Under the pieces are notes generated by a model. The model had not been told where the DNA came from. It saw only the letters and a program-made list of their open reading frames with translations, and made no database searches. This document shows, piece after piece, positions 10,689-22,957 of a stretch of DNA of 64,000 bases; the stretch's first letter is position 1; each line of letters begins with the position of its first letter. The stretch is from Ottelia alismoides. Taxonomy: Eukaryota > Streptophyta > Magnoliopsida > Alismatales > Hydrocharitaceae. Both the position numbers and the translations under genes were made by a program. The stretch is taken from assembly GCA_037367405.1 (NCBI GenBank), contig JAZKJV010000685.1, positions 62,001 to 126,000 of the forward strand, in the 5' to 3' direction.

Positions 10689-13662
10689 TGATAGAGCGCA
10701 AATTCAGCCTCTTAAGAATGTTGTTTTAATGTGTTGTAGTGGGATGAATTGGATCCATCAAAAATCGCTTAAAAAACAATATCAATTAATCAAAAGCGGT
10801 CGATTTTTATTTTACTTGGGCAAGCCCAAGGTCGAACTTAGGGACACGAGCCTCTTAAGTATGAATCTAGACTCTCATTATTGAGATTAGTGTGAAATTA
10901 AAAACCCATAGATCAATATGCACAAAGAGACATAAAATGCAAACAATGCAGACACATGCATAGAGAAAAGCATGGAACAGATACTTTTTGCTTGATTTTA
11001 ATATGCAACAAAATGCAAGTTTATAATGAATCAAATATGCCCTAATTAGACAAAATATTTGAGCCATTTAAACAGTAGTCAAATTCAGATTCGAATCATG
11101 AAGCAAGTTCTTATTGATCAATTAAGGCGAGGCATGAAAAGAATTACATACGTGACACTTAATCATTAAAATGAAGCATCAAAGTTTAAAGTGTCAAAAA
11201 CAGAGATCAAGCTATGCCATTAGAAAGATCATAAAATAAGCTTCGAAATGCAACTAAAATCAACTGAATTGGAGCTCGGATGCTCAAGATATTGACAAAA
11301 GTAACCTGGGTCATAAATGCAAGAAAAACATGAAAATAAATAGCAAATAGGTCCCTGAAAGGACCTAAATATAAATAACAAAAGTTGTGAGGCCTTCCCT
11401 GAAATTTACCAACATGTGTGGGGGTAAAAATACAATTATTAAAACCCGGAAGGGGTTAGATGTAATTTACCTCAAGCACACATGGATTGCACGTGCTAGT
11501 AGGACCTATATGTAATTATGAAAAGTTGTGGGGGCCTCTCTGCAAATTACCCTGACCTCACGTACCTAAGCATGTGGGGGGCGAGGCTCTGTGGACGCAC
11601 AAGCTCGGAAGGGGCCCGGAGTCTCGAGGGAGGCTCGAGTGTTGGCTCAGGCTTGGAGCGAGGCTCGGGAGGCTCGGGCAAGGCTGGGATGCTCTTGACC
11701 TGTAGGCTCGTACGGAGGTTTGGAGCTGCCATGTGGTATCCCGCGAACCACCCAATCTTAACGATCAGATGGTAGTTGTACGATCCAAGAGAGGCGATGC
11801 GGCTCACTGTGGGTCGTCTAATCTTTCCAATCAGATGGTGCATGTACGTCATGTTCTTCATCTCCGCGCCTCCTGTGGTAGAGTTGGTTGAGCTCCGATG
11901 ATAGGCTCCTTGCTCCGCCAGGCCTTGGGAGGCCGTCTGGAGCTCGAAGACAGATCCTAAGAAGATGGCGAAGAAGCTCTGACTTCTGTGAATCGCCGAG
12001 GAGACCTGAATGGGTGAGGCGGCCTAGAATTACCGGTAGTAGCGAGCTTGAAAATTCCTCCGATGAGAACTCCGACCAATCAAGTTAGTTCCCGCATGGT
12101 TAGTCCAATAGCCTAAGCGTTGGTTTTGTGTGAGGGGGTGGAATGGAATGGGGTTTCAAATGGGAGGAGGGATGGGAGACCGGAGCTCCTCTCTGACGAG
12201 GCGGAGAAGAGGTGGGGTGGAGGTGACCAGACCATGGAGAAGGGGAAGAAGGGTGTCGGAAGGAGGCGCGAAGGTATTTGATGTATGGCAGATCTAACAC
12301 GATGGTTAATGGAGGAGGAAAGTGTGTGTAGAAGCCTAATTAAATCCGAGAAGTTAGAAGAAAATACAAAGGGAGATCGGAGACTTACCCAGGGATATGG
12401 CGGATGAAGGGCTTGTGCTCGGGCTTCTAGAAGAGGCCCTAGTAGTCGCTGGACCCCATCAGCCATGCGGAGCAGCTCGTCGGCATCGGAGCACCGACGG
12501 GCTAATCCTACCATGGCTTAGGGTCTCACCGGAGGCTTCGCCTTCGTTGCTCGTTCAATCCGACCTCCCCCTGTCATGGGGAGGCAGAGATGGACTAGGC
12601 GGAGCCCCGCGTACAAGTGGATGAGGTTATTTGGTGGCGGTGAGGGTGTATTTGAAGAAGGGGATGGTGGTATCGTTGGCTGTCTTCATGGATTACGTGG
12701 GCGACATGGAGAGAAGGAGAGGGGATTGTGGCGAGTCAAGGGGTACGCGAGGGGTGAGGGATGATGGGTCTTGGTCAGGGGGCAGTTAGCGAGTCGAGGG
12801 GAGTGTCAAGAAGGTGGTGATAATGTAAAGGGGTGAATGGTGTGCAAGGTGGGAGACGTGGGAGAGAGGAGGGGTCGGAGGTAGGAGACGAAGTCTCCAC
12901 CATTGGATCTTGTGATCCAACGGTTGAGAAATGGGCGCGAGTGGATGGGTCCAATTAAATCTATGAGGCTACCATCAAAGGTTGATGAGTGTGCCACGTG
13001 TCGTGAGAAGAGGCTAGTAGAGGAGAATGACCGAGATGGAGTCTGGGCCTTGATCGGATGGTAGAAATCAAAGGTGGAGGGTGACGACTGAGATTGAAGA
13101 TTTTGGAGGAGATCGAGTGGCTACGAATAAGACATGTGGCGAGAGGAGAAGGCGAGCGGTAGCAGACGGTCCAAATGAGATCAACCAAGTGGATCAGAGG
13201 GCTAGGGTTGAAGCGGGAGCGTGCGGCGTGGATTGAAGATGAAAAACGCAATCGGACGGTGGAAAAAATGGGGCGGGTGGCGCCCAAGGAAGTGGGCCAC
13301 GTGGCGCAATCAGAAAGCACCACGTAGCCCAATTAGGGTATTGCAGGCAAAAATCTAAAAAATGGGGAAGAAAAAGGTTGAATTTGGGAAAAAAACTCAA
13401 AACTGGAAGTATTACATCTCGATGAGATCTACAAGTTTCATGTTGACCAAAAATGGAAACGAGGTCAAATGAAGGGAGAAATACTTTTGTGAGCATTTTC
13501 AAAGATATAAAAACACTACAATTTTTGCTTTTGTTGTATTTTTGTATTTTTAATTTATTCTATGATTCGGATATATACAAAGATTTATCTGGTTTTATTG
13601 ACATTAATTTAAGCAAGGGGGTTAATAATGGAAAATTAAGATGATGAAATCGTTTTTCATCA
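10689..13662 (-). repeat. Element E: 3' LTR (left copy)
   Basis: It begins TGATAGAGCGC and ends TTCATCA on the + strand. It matches the right copy over its whole length with scattered substitutions. It holds a GGCTCGG-rich segment (11,580-11,700), a GTAGATCTC-type palindrome (13,410-13,435) and a TTCGACC box on the minus strand (10837-10830). ORFs between 11,518 and 13,502 appear on both strands in GC-rich DNA and are not conserved as frames between the two copies. Confidence 0.9.
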
Positions 13663-13672
13663 CCCCCCTATA
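13663..13672 (-). other. Element E: 3' polypurine tract
   Basis: Read on the minus strand this is TATAGGGGGG (from 13672 down) followed at once by the LTR start TGATGAAAAACG. It is the place where plus-strand DNA synthesis is primed in LTR elements. The same AAGTATAGGGG core ends element C. Confidence 0.75.
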
Positions 13673-13680
13673 CTTAAACT

Positions 13681-13698
13681 ATGCTCGTCCCCGAGCAT
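13681..13698 (-). promoter_or_regulatory. Element E: hairpin upstream of the polypurine tract
   Basis: ATGCTCG and CGAGCAT form a perfect 7-bp stem; on the minus strand the loop is GGGA. It lies 8 bases from the purine tract. Elements C (52552-52569) and B (27392-27410) have the equivalent hairpin at the same place, with a changed but still paired stem in B. Confidence 0.65.
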
Positions 13699-16600
13699 CT
13701 CAAAAATTAATGAGCTGGATTAACCCCCTTGTGCATGCGTGTACATGATGTGATCCGTTCAAGAACTCCCAATTTTAGAGATCCAACATCTCAGAGCTTA
13801 ACCTAGCCTTAATCAAGAGGTATCCAATTTCTCTAATTTTTCCAGACTCTCGCTTACATACATATAAACTAAGGATATGACATTAAGTGTTGACCACGAT
13901 CACGTGAGTATAGTCACAGCGTGACCCAAGGTTCCGATCCAAGAAATTCTCCTAAGGACCCAATCTTCAACTCTAGGGAATAAATTAGATATTGCGTCCA
14001 ATCCATCGTCTCTTTAGTTGTCAGACATAGAAGTGTAGATGGCAGGCTAGTTGATGGAGGGTCTAGGATTGTGCCATTTCTTCTCTTCCTCTCATTAGGA
14101 CAAGGATTCTCTCAACTGCCTTATTAACTCAACGCATATTTTTGGTGTTAATCAGTGTGTCTGTCAAGAGAAGTTGGAATCGTCTGCACTTGTTTTCCTG
14201 GGAGTACACCAGGATGTGCCTTTTTTTAGTACCTATTGTACCTTCTACACCCAGACTTGTAGTATTTACAATGCAGAGCCCTTTTTTAGTGCAAGTCCGA
14301 CTCCTGGTCCTAATAGCGGTGGTCCAAGTAGACACTTTGAAATGGTTGGGAGCGCTCGCCTTTGGTGGAAGCTCTTTGATGATTGACTTTGTGGAATGAG
14401 AGCTTATTTCAACATTGATATTTCTTTGTATTGTTTTTGGCTAGCTCCACTACTTTTACCAAGAGTTGGCGCACACTGATCAACATTTTTATTTTATTCA
14501 CACTCTGGCACTTAGGTAAATGTCAAGAGATTAGTACAAGAACCAAGTTCTCATACTGGCTAAATATGCTGATACTTAGGTTTCATGAAGCCTTCAATGA
14601 TTTTATCTCATCCTCGAGCATCATTAGATCAAGTCCAGACTTGAATCCCTCATCCCAGTTCCTCGAGTGAAATTTCAACTCCTCTCATCATAACTGCAGT
14701 CGTGTATGTGAAGTGCTGATCATATTCTTAAGGGTAGAGACTAAGCACGCGATATAACACGCAAATCTGACAAACTAGGGAAATTTGGACAATTAAGTTG
14801 AAGATACTGATGTCTAAGGCTGGTTAACCTAAAATCTCAAGACCTCTTAAACTAAGTATTCTCGATCATCACTGATCTTGTGTGGAAGTGGAAGTGTCAG
14901 GGATTAAATCCAACTCCTTCATACATTTTTTTTTCATTTTTTTCAAATTTTTATGGAGACTTTAAAAGGCCTATTGACTGCCTAAACTCAAATGAGTAGT
15001 TGCATCTGCTTTCAGCCAGTATATGTGCAAGTACATGCCATAGAACGGTACTTGTTGCTTGAGGACGGAGCCTTACGCGATGTCCTCTAAACCACCTACT
15101 CTGCTAAGGAAGACCCTCACTGAAAAGTGTCTACTTATTTGCGTTTTGTAGTCAATTTGACTTTCAAAGAATTTTTTTAACTTTTTTCCATTTTTTGTAG
15201 ATTTTTTATTAAAGTTAGAACACAAGTTAGACTCATTTTCCCTTGTTGAAATCATGTTTTGAAAATATTTTCCAAACCATGTCACAAACATTTATTCTCA
15301 AACAATTTTTCAAAACAAGTAAAACCCATTTTTTCAAATTATTTTCAAAAATATTTTCCTTAAAAATAGTGTAACATAGTATAGAAAATTCTCCAAGGCT
15401 TTGAAAACATTGTGTCCACTTAGTTCATAAGATTACACTTTAGCCCAAAAAAGTTTTAAATTTTTCAAAAATTTTCAAAAAATAGAGCTATGGCTAAAGT
15501 ATATATACTGTATATACAGTATACCCCCTATACTTGAACTTTGCAATGTCCTCGTAGCACTAAGTGACGCAAAGCCATAACTCAATTTAAAGTATAGGAA
15601 AATATACGATAACTGAGGAGGACTCCCCTATACTTAGGTTAGAAATAACCTAAGTATTAGGAAGAAGGATAAATGAGTGAGAAAATCACGGGGACTCAGG
15701 TCCCCCCTATACTTAGGCTGAGGATAGCCTAAGTAAAGAGTTGGATAAATTAAGCTGGGGAGACCTAAGGGGAACAGAGAAGTTAGGATGGATATACAAG
15801 TGAGTTAAATGAATCTACGAAGATAGATGGAGTACCTAGGTTCGTTGGGAGGGTGTTGAAACAAACAATGCTCAATCAACCATGCAATACCCTTTTATTC
15901 ACCAACTCACACATGAAACCAACAAGTGTTGGTTTAATTATCTTTTCATTTTTATTGGTGATAAAAACATCTTAATTTACGCAAGGATTAAGAAAAATGT
16001 CGAATCAAATCATCCTACGTAAATAAGGGTGTTGCTCTCCCAAAACATGATTTTTACTCCATTTTATGGTCAACTTGCATTAACAGACCCAATTATTAAC
16101 TTAAGGTCATCACTGTTTTAATGACAACATAAATCAAACAATCATCGTCTACCATTCATTCCCAATTTCCATTAATCCTAGGTGATCAAGCCAGGAAGGG
16201 AGGTCAAGAAAAAGCCAATGTAGTCGATAAATTCATGATCTAAGCTAAGAGAGAAAACCCGCAGTGCCTTGAGCAAAATTCGTGAAAATAAGACTGAATT
16301 AAAATCAAAACCAAATGTATGCAAGTCAATGAAAAACTGCACCTAACATACTTCTATTAGCGGGGAAGAACATATTTTATTTTTTTGGCTAAGTGAAGCG
16401 ATGTCTATGTGCATCTAAATTTAATGTGTGTCCTACCTACGATCAAACACATAAAATAAAATGTGAAAGTAGCTCATAAAGTCGAGTGTCTGATCCTAGG
16501 TCGACACTCAAGTGGGGCGATCCCCTCACAACATGAATATCATCGTTCATTTACAAACACGAGTCTTTGAACGAAGATCGTTGTAAAGATGATTATTACA

Positions 16601-16840
16601 TGAAATAATGCAAAAGAATTTTTTTTCTTTTTTTCTTTCTTCAATTTTTCTCCAATGTTGCTTCTGTAGATACTTGTAGCGGGAACTCCTGCACCTCGCC
16701 TCCTTGAACACCAAGAGCCCTGCCACAAAAACATGTGTTAGATATAAATCGAAGAATTATTAATAATGTAAACAAACCTATGAGTTAGAAATTAACACTC
16801 AATTAAATACTAAAAATCTAAATAAACAAAAGATAAGTTG
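13699..16840 (-). other. Element E: non-coding interior (leader plus 3' region, rearranged)
   Basis: On the minus strand, 16,840 down to about 15,800 matches the leader of C (for example the TTCCCGCTAATAGAA landmark). 15,735-15,480 holds hairpins and the palindromic block TACTGTATATACAGTA, matching the start of C's 3' region. 15,130-14,940 matches a piece of C's leader again (SAGAGTAGGTGGTTTAGAGG-like block). 14,400-13,663 matches the end of C's 3' region. No ORF over about 85 codons has support. The order suggests loss of gag-pol followed by rearrangement. Confidence 0.65.
15625..15735 (-). promoter_or_regulatory. Element E: two hairpins ending in purine-tract copies
   Basis: TACTTAGGTTA (15631-15641) pairs perfectly with TAACCTAAGTA (15646-15656), loop GAAA. 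TACTTAGGCT (15710-15719) pairs perfectly with AGCCTAAGTA (15726-15735). On the minus strand each 3' arm runs straight into TAGGGG or TAGGGGGG, the same sequence as the element's 3' polypurine tract. A further TATAGGGGG copy lies near 15,525. Confidence 0.6.
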
Positions 16841-16860
16841 TGTCCCCGGCAACAGCGCCA
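16841..16860 (-). other. Element E: primer-binding site (tRNA-Asp type)
   Basis: The minus strand reads TGGCGCTGTTGCCGGGGACA, one base different from the standard TGGCGCCGTTGCCGGGGA within its first 18 bases. It lies six bases inside the LTR end at 16867. Confidence 0.85.
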
Positions 16861-16866
16861 TTCATT

Positions 16867-19851
16867 TGACAGGGCGCAAATTAAGCCTCTTAAGAATGTT
16901 GTTTTAATGCGTTGTAGTGGGTTGAATTGGATCCATCAAAAACTGCTTAAAAACAATATCAATTAAATAAAAGCGGTCGATTTTTATTTTATTGTGGCAA
17001 GCCCAAGGTCGAACTTAGGGACACAAGCCTCATAAGTATGAATCTAGACCCTCATTATTCAGATTAAGTGTGAAATTAAAAACCCGTAGGTCAATATGCA
17101 CAAAGAGACATAAAATGCAAACAATGAGATACATGCATAGAGAAAAGCATGGAACGAACACTTTTTGTATGATTTTAATATAAAACAAAATGCAAGGTTA
17201 CAATGAAGCAAATATGCCCTAAGTAGACAAAATATTTGAGCCATTGAAACAGTAGTCAAATTCAGATTCGAATCATGAAGCATGTTCTTATTGATCAATT
17301 AAGGCAAGGCATGAAAAGCATTGCATACGTGACAATTAATTATTAAAATGAAGCATCAAAGTTTAAAGTGTCAAAATAGAGATCAAGCTATGCCATTAGA
17401 AAGATCACAAAATAAGCTTCGAAATGCAACTAAAATCAACTAAATTGGAGCTTGGATGCTCAAGATATTGACAAAAGTAACCACGGGCATAAACAAAAGA
17501 AAAAATTGAAAATAAATAGCAAATAGGTACTTGGAAGGACATAAATGTAAATAACACAAGTTGCGAGGCCTTCTCTAAAATTTTCCCACACGTACGGGGT
17601 AAAAATGCAATTGTTAAAACCCGGAGGGGATTAGTTGCAATTTACCCCAGGTGCACGTGCATTGCACGTGCTAGTAGGACCTATCTATAATTATGAAAAG
17701 TTGTGGGGCCTCTCTGCAAATAACCCCGACCTCACGTGCCTAAGCACGTGGGGGGGGGCAAGGCTCGGCGAACGCGCAGGCTCGGAAGAGGCTCAGAAGA
17801 GGCTCGGAAGTCCCGAGGGAGGCTCAAGTGCTGGCTCAGGCTTGGAGCGAGGCTCGGGAGGCTCGGGCAAAGCTGGGATGCTCCGGACCTATAGGCTCGT
17901 ACGAGGGTTTGGAGATGCCACGTGGGATCATGTGAACCACCCGATCTTAACGATCGGATGATAGTTGTACGATCCAAGAGAGGCTATGCGACTCATTGTG
18001 GGTCGTCTGATCTTACCTATCGGACGGTGCCTGTACGTCATGTTCTTCATCTCTACCGCCTCATGCGGCAGAGTTGGATGAGCTCCGATGACAGGCTCCT
18101 TGCTCTGTCAGGCCTTAGGAGGCCGTCTGGAGCTCGAAGACAGGGTTTAAGAAGATGGCGAAGAAGCTCCGACGTCTGTGAATTGCTGAGGAGGCTTGAA
18201 TGGGTGAGGCGGCCTGGAATCGTCGGTGATGGCGAGCTTGAAATTTCCTCCAGCGAGAACTCCGACCAATCAAGTTAGTTCTTGCATGGTTAGTCTAATA
18301 GATGAAGCATTGGTTTTGTGCGAGGGGGTGGAATGGAATGGGTCTCAAATGGGAGGAGGGATGGGAGACCAGAGCTCCTCTCCGGCGAGGCGGAGAAGAG
18401 GTGGGGTGTAGGTGACCAGACCATGGAGAAGGGGAAGAAGGGTGTCGGAAGGAGGAGCGAAGATGTTTTATGTATGGCGAATCTAACACGATGGTTAATG
18501 GAGGAGGAAAGTGTGTGTAGAAGCCTAATTAAATCCGAGAAGTTAGAAGAAAATACAAAGGGAGATCGAAGACTTACCTAGGGATATGGCGGATGAAGGG
18601 CTTGTGCTCGGGCTTCTAGAAGAGGCCCTGGTTGTCGTTGGACCCCGTCAGCCATGTGGAGCAGCTCATCGGCATCGGAGCACTGAGGGGCTAAGCCTGC
18701 CATGTCTTAGAGTCTCACCAGAGACTCTGCCTTCGTCGCTCCTACAATCCGACCTCCCCCTGTCACGAGGAGGCGGAGATTGGTTGGGCAGAGCCCCGCG
18801 TACAAGTGGACAAGGTTATTTGGTGGCGACGAGGGTGTATTTGAAGAAGGGGGTGGCGGTTCTGATGGCTGTCTTCGTGGATTGCGTGGGCGACATGGAG
18901 AGAAGGAGAGGGGATTGTGGCGAGTCAAGGGGCACATGAGGGTGAGGGATGATGGGTCTTGGTCAGGGAGCGATTAGCGAGTCGAGGGGAGTGTCGAGAA
19001 GGTGGTGATAATGGAAAGGGGGTGAATGGTGTGCAAGGTGGGAGATGTGGGAGAGAAGAGGGGCCGGAGGTAGGAGACGAAGTCTCCGCCATTGGATCTC
19101 GTGATCCAACGGTTGAGAAATTGGCGTGATTGGATGGGTCTGATTAAATCTATCAGGCTACCATCAAAGGCTGATGAGTGTGCCACGTGTCGTGAGAAGA
19201 GGCCGGTGGAGGTGAACGACCGAGATGGAGTCTGGGCCATGATCAGATAGTGGGAATCAAAGGCGGATGGCGACAACTGAGATTGAAGATTTTGGAGGAG
19301 ATCGAGCGGCTACGCACAAGACACGTGGTGAGAGGAGATGGTGAGTGGTAGCAGACAGTCCAGATGCTATCAAGCAAGTGGATCGGAGGGCTAGGGTTGA
19401 AGCGAGAGCGTGCGTCATGGATTGAAGGCAAAAAACATAATCGGAGGGTGGAAAAAATGGGGAGGGTGGCGCACACAGAAGCGGGCCACGTGGCTCAACC
19501 AGAAAGTGTCACGTGGCCCAATCTAGTTATTCCAGACGAAAATCCAAAAAATGGGAAAAAAAAGGCTGAATTTGAAAAAACTCAAAACTTGAAAGGTGTA
19601 GATCTCGATGAAATCTACAAGTTTCATGTTGATTAAAAATGGAAATGAGGTCAAACGAAGGGAGAAATACGTTTGTGAGTGTTTTTAAGGGTATAAAAAC
19701 ACTACGATTTTTGCTTGTGTTATATTTTTTTGTATTTTTAATTTATTCTATGACTCGGATATATACAAAGATTTATCTAGTTTTTATTGACATTAATTTA
19801 AGCAAGGGGGTTAATATTGGCAAATTAAGATGATGAAATCGAGTTTCGTCA
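16867..19851 (-). repeat. Element E: 5' LTR (right copy)
   Basis: It starts TGACAGGGCGC and ends TTTCGTCA on the + strand. It carries the same sequence blocks as the left copy, including the palindrome TGTAGAT...ATCTACA (19597-19619) and CCACGTGT/CCACGTGG words near 19,190 and 19,487. Frames such as 18586-18939 also appear in the left copy but are interrupted differently, so no gene is called. Confidence 0.9.
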
Positions 19852-19856
19852 CAATC

Positions 19857-21090
19857 TTAGAGAGGATCGATAGGAGGATGGATTAATTAGACAACAACTT
19901 ATCCAAACTACCAAAGCATATGACAGAGCTTTCTGAGAAGGTGTCCAAGATCAGGAGACCTTCCATGACTGCATCTGCTGCTCTTGTTTACGATGTTCAC
20001 AACATTCAGGAGCAGTAGATGTCAGGGCCACACAACCATGAGTAGAGGACCAGACTCTTACCCATTCTTGTCAACAATAACGGTCGTTTGCAGAGATAGC
20101 TACTAAGGAACCTTCCTAGGTGTGGGAGGTAAATGGTGTGTGGTACACACATGACCCTAACAAGCAAGGGAGTTCTGGGGCAAGTTTCTCTTGCTAGCAT
20201 CCCTAGACCTTTTACAACACATCATTTACTCCTACACCTCTTCTAACACCACAGACTCTGAAGCCTATTATTCCCAGGCATCGAGGTAGCAGCAACAGTA
20301 CGTCTGCCAACAAACATACCACCAGGGCCAACAGGGACCCCATTTGCAACATCATTCCCAGCAGCAACACTATCAGGGACATCATGCCCAGCATTCATGT
20401 TCATCTTTTCCTTCTTCACAGTAGCCATCATCATCCGGTCCCACTGATTTTCAAAGTAGATTCTTTATGAGTTACGCTCCTACGGAATGAGATAAAGGAT
20501 TTGCGGGTTGACCTCAACCGCTTATCCCATTTGTACGATGAACAGACTGCCCCATCTACATCCATTCCCGCCTAGGTTGAGGCTAACCCCAACAACCTGA
20601 ACAAGATTTAGCATCAACAGATACATGATCAGTTATACTACTTAGGTTCTCATAGATCTGAGCATGAGATCCTTCCTTTTGATTGTATTAATCACAGGTC
20701 ATTCAGGAGCGGAAGGATTGTGGTCATGCCTGATTAGGCAAGGAAGATGGAGCGGACTTCTGAAGCTCGCCCTAAGGAGTCTTCAAAGGATGACGAGGCC
20801 AGGCATCTTCAACATAATATTCATCATGAGGTAAAGGCACAAGAGAGAAGGAAGAGGATGATTACAAGAGATTCAGAGTCTATGGAGGACCTTGTGCCTT
20901 CAGTTGAGGAGAATGCACATTCAGCAGGCATTCCCCAACCTTCAGTTAATACATGTATTTCTTATTCCAAATTGTTTATGGAAGATTCAGAAGAACTATG
21001 TTTCAAAGAATAAAAGCATGTTTTTGTTTATGATTCAGATTCTTCGTATTTATCTATTACTTCTCCAATCCCTTCCTCCTGTGCTCTAAT
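19857..21090 (+). pseudogene. gag: Element A: gag, 3' part (broken)
   Basis: The reading resumes exactly after the E target duplication, at a segment matching the coiled KLPKQMEELADRVSKI region of C (19,905-19,960). Next come VYDVHNIQEQ (about 19,990), a segment reading QVWEVNGVWY (20,118-20,147), a glutamine-rich stretch (about 20,270-20,420) and a block matching the RSGRxVxMPD motif (20,705-20,735). No CCHC zinc knuckle is visible. Many stops are present. An 88-codon frame (20747-21013) is the acidic/basic linker before the protease. Confidence 0.75.
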
Positions 21091-21720
21091 GGCAGGAAAG
21101 CATAATGTCAAAAAGATTCAAAAATACAATATTATGGTGAAAGTGTCATTTAATGAGTACGTGACGGGTCATCCTACTTTCCAGAAATACTTGAAAATCC
21201 ATTGTACACCTACCAGGGTTACTAAGAAGAAACCGAATAGTTAGTCAAGACACATGTGTTATAGGTTGCGACTACTAATTATCTCAAGAACCAACAGTTA
21301 CAAAGGAAGAAGAGAGATTTAGGTGCGCAATATGTGGTGAGTCATAGTGATGACATTGCATTTGCACGCACTCTCCTGGATAATGGTTCTTCGATCAACT
21401 TATTTCCTTTTGCCTTATATGAGAAGCTGGTGTTGGGTCCACTTAGAAAATCTAGAGCATTACTCCAATTCACCGATAAATCCGTGAAGAAGGAAAAGGG
21501 AGACGTCAAGGACATTATCATCTCAATTGAGGGACAAGACTACAGAGTGGACTTCACTGTCCTTGAAATGGATAACCCCAATCATTGGAGAGATTCACAG
21601 ATCATCCTTGGATTACATTTCCTTAGTACCGTTGGAGCTTCATTTGATTATCAGACGGGGATGATAAAGTTTCGTTCTCTAGACAAAGAAGTGAAACTCA
21701 AAATGAAGCAGACAAAATGA
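21091..21720 (+). pseudogene. Element A: retroviral-type aspartic protease
   Basis: The segment from 21334 to 21717 reads as a 128-residue frame with the catalytic core FARTLLDNGSSINLFP (about residues 9-24), then LQFTDKSVK, IEGQDYRVDFTVLEMD and a flap and C-terminal part ending near DYQTGMIKF. In C the same positions read LLDNGSSINLMP. The D-N-G triad keeps the aspartate. The family cleaves the gag-pol precursor. Upstream, 21,091-21,333 matches the linker (TAGKKxN, SFNEYVTGHPTFQKYLKxxCTPTR) but holds a stop. The copy shows base decay and is not expected to be expressed. Confidence 0.8.
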
Positions 21721-22957
21721 CAGAGACTTGACTTCGAGTCAAGTACAGATTTCTCTTCATCTTCAGAGGTATATTGCAGATTGGTTAGCATAGTTGGGGT
21801 ATGGAAACAGACCCCAACACGACTGAGTGAGACCCCTCTCATCTGGAGAGAATAGTTTGCATGATGTAGTTTGCAAGGTGTTGCTTGGTTTTCTTGAGAG
21901 ATAGATCATCTGTCTACTCCTTTGATGACTTAGAGATCTCTTTAGATCTGTCAGTTCCTACCTCTAGGGAACAATTAAAGGAATTAGATTCAGATTCGGA
22001 TGTGGCTTTGGCCAAACTATTACGTTTCTTTGGCTATACAACACCTTCTTCGGTTCAATTGGTGGCTAGCACTAGAAAGCTAGCACTATCTTCATACAAC
22101 ACAGAACCAGATTCAGCGACAGTTCAGTCGGATTTACTTGATGATACTATATTTCCAGAGATGAAGTCTCTACCTCCTACACTTAAGTATTCCTTTCTTG
22201 CGAGACCTAAGAATAGATTTCATGTCATCATTAGTTCTAAGTTGGCTGTCGAACAAGAGTCTAAGTTGCTAGAAGTGCTTGAGAAGAACCGCAAGGCAAT
22301 AGGATGGACTATGTCGGATCTGGTGGGTATGCTTACACCACATATATATTGAGGGAAATGCTAGGCCTTCCCATGAATTTCAGAGGAGACTTAATCCAAA
22401 TCTTCAGGAAGTAGTGAAGAAGGAAATTGAGAAATGGTGTGGAGCAGGATTCATATACCCCATCTCTGACTCCAAGTGAGTGCCCCCTACATGTTGTCCT
22501 AAAGAATTCGAGAATTCAGATAATCACCAACGAGGAGGGAGTTCAGATCATGACACGAGTACCCACATCGTGGCGTGTCTTTGCCAATTACAAGCGTTTG
22601 AATGCCACGGCCAAGAAAGATCACTTTCCCCTACCTATTATTGATCAGATTTTAGAGAGATTAGTAGGGAAAGAGTTCTTCTATTTGGCAGGTGCTCGTG
22701 CTACAATCAAGTATCCATCGCCCTTAATATCAGGAAAAACCCACTTTTACTTGTCCTTTAAGCACATACGCATCCAGGTGCATGCCCTTTGGGCTATGCA
22801 ATGCCTCAGATACTTTTCAGCGGTGCATGATCGTTGCATTTGTTGAAATGGTGGGGGGCTTCCTGGAAGTCTTTATGGATTATTTCTTAGTCCGTGGTGA
22901 TTCATTTTGATACATGTTTAGTGCACTTGGACCGAGTTCTTAAAAGGTGTAGGCATG
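21721..22957 (+). pseudogene. pol: Element A: reverse transcriptase, N-terminal part (split by element B)
   Basis: The 21885-22352 frame is the protease-RT linker, with LPPTLKYSFLARPKNRFHVI (from about residue 95) and the pre-RT segment EKNRKAIGWTMSDLVG. The 22427-22846 frame covers the RT fingers: PLHVVLKN, RVPTSWRVFANYKRLNATAK, DHFPLPIIDQILERL. A frameshift follows in the palm. The catalytic site at about 22,867-22,885 reads VFMDYF, so the second aspartate of the usual FMDD is lost. The reading breaks at 22957 where B inserted and continues at 59222. Confidence 0.85.

Larger units (their letters stand above)
10689..19851 (-). mobile_element. Element E: non-autonomous Athila-like LTR retrotransposon, no gag-pol
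   Basis: Two direct repeats of about 2.98 kb (10689-13662 and 16867-19851) enclose 3.2 kb. The whole is flanked by CAATC at 10684-10688 and 19852-19856, a perfect 5-bp target duplication inside element A's gag. On the minus strand it has a primer site TGGCGCTGTTGCCGGGGACA (16860-16841) and a purine tract beside the other LTR (13672-13663), so it is oriented minus. No gag, protease, RT or integrase frame exists inside. The internal DNA matches the leader and 3' region of element C. This is a LARD-like element that must have used a relative's proteins. Confidence 0.9.

Noticed and set aside
12113..13502. ORFs of 60-133 codons on both strands, with counterparts at 18226-19476
   Set aside because: The similarity comes from the two LTRs of element E. 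Frames are interrupted at different places in the two copies and have no domain.
14129..14399. Possible conserved frame shared by E (minus) and C (52,020-52,115, plus)
   Set aside because: The segments align, but changes fall at all codon positions and both copies have nearby stops; a gene could not be supported.
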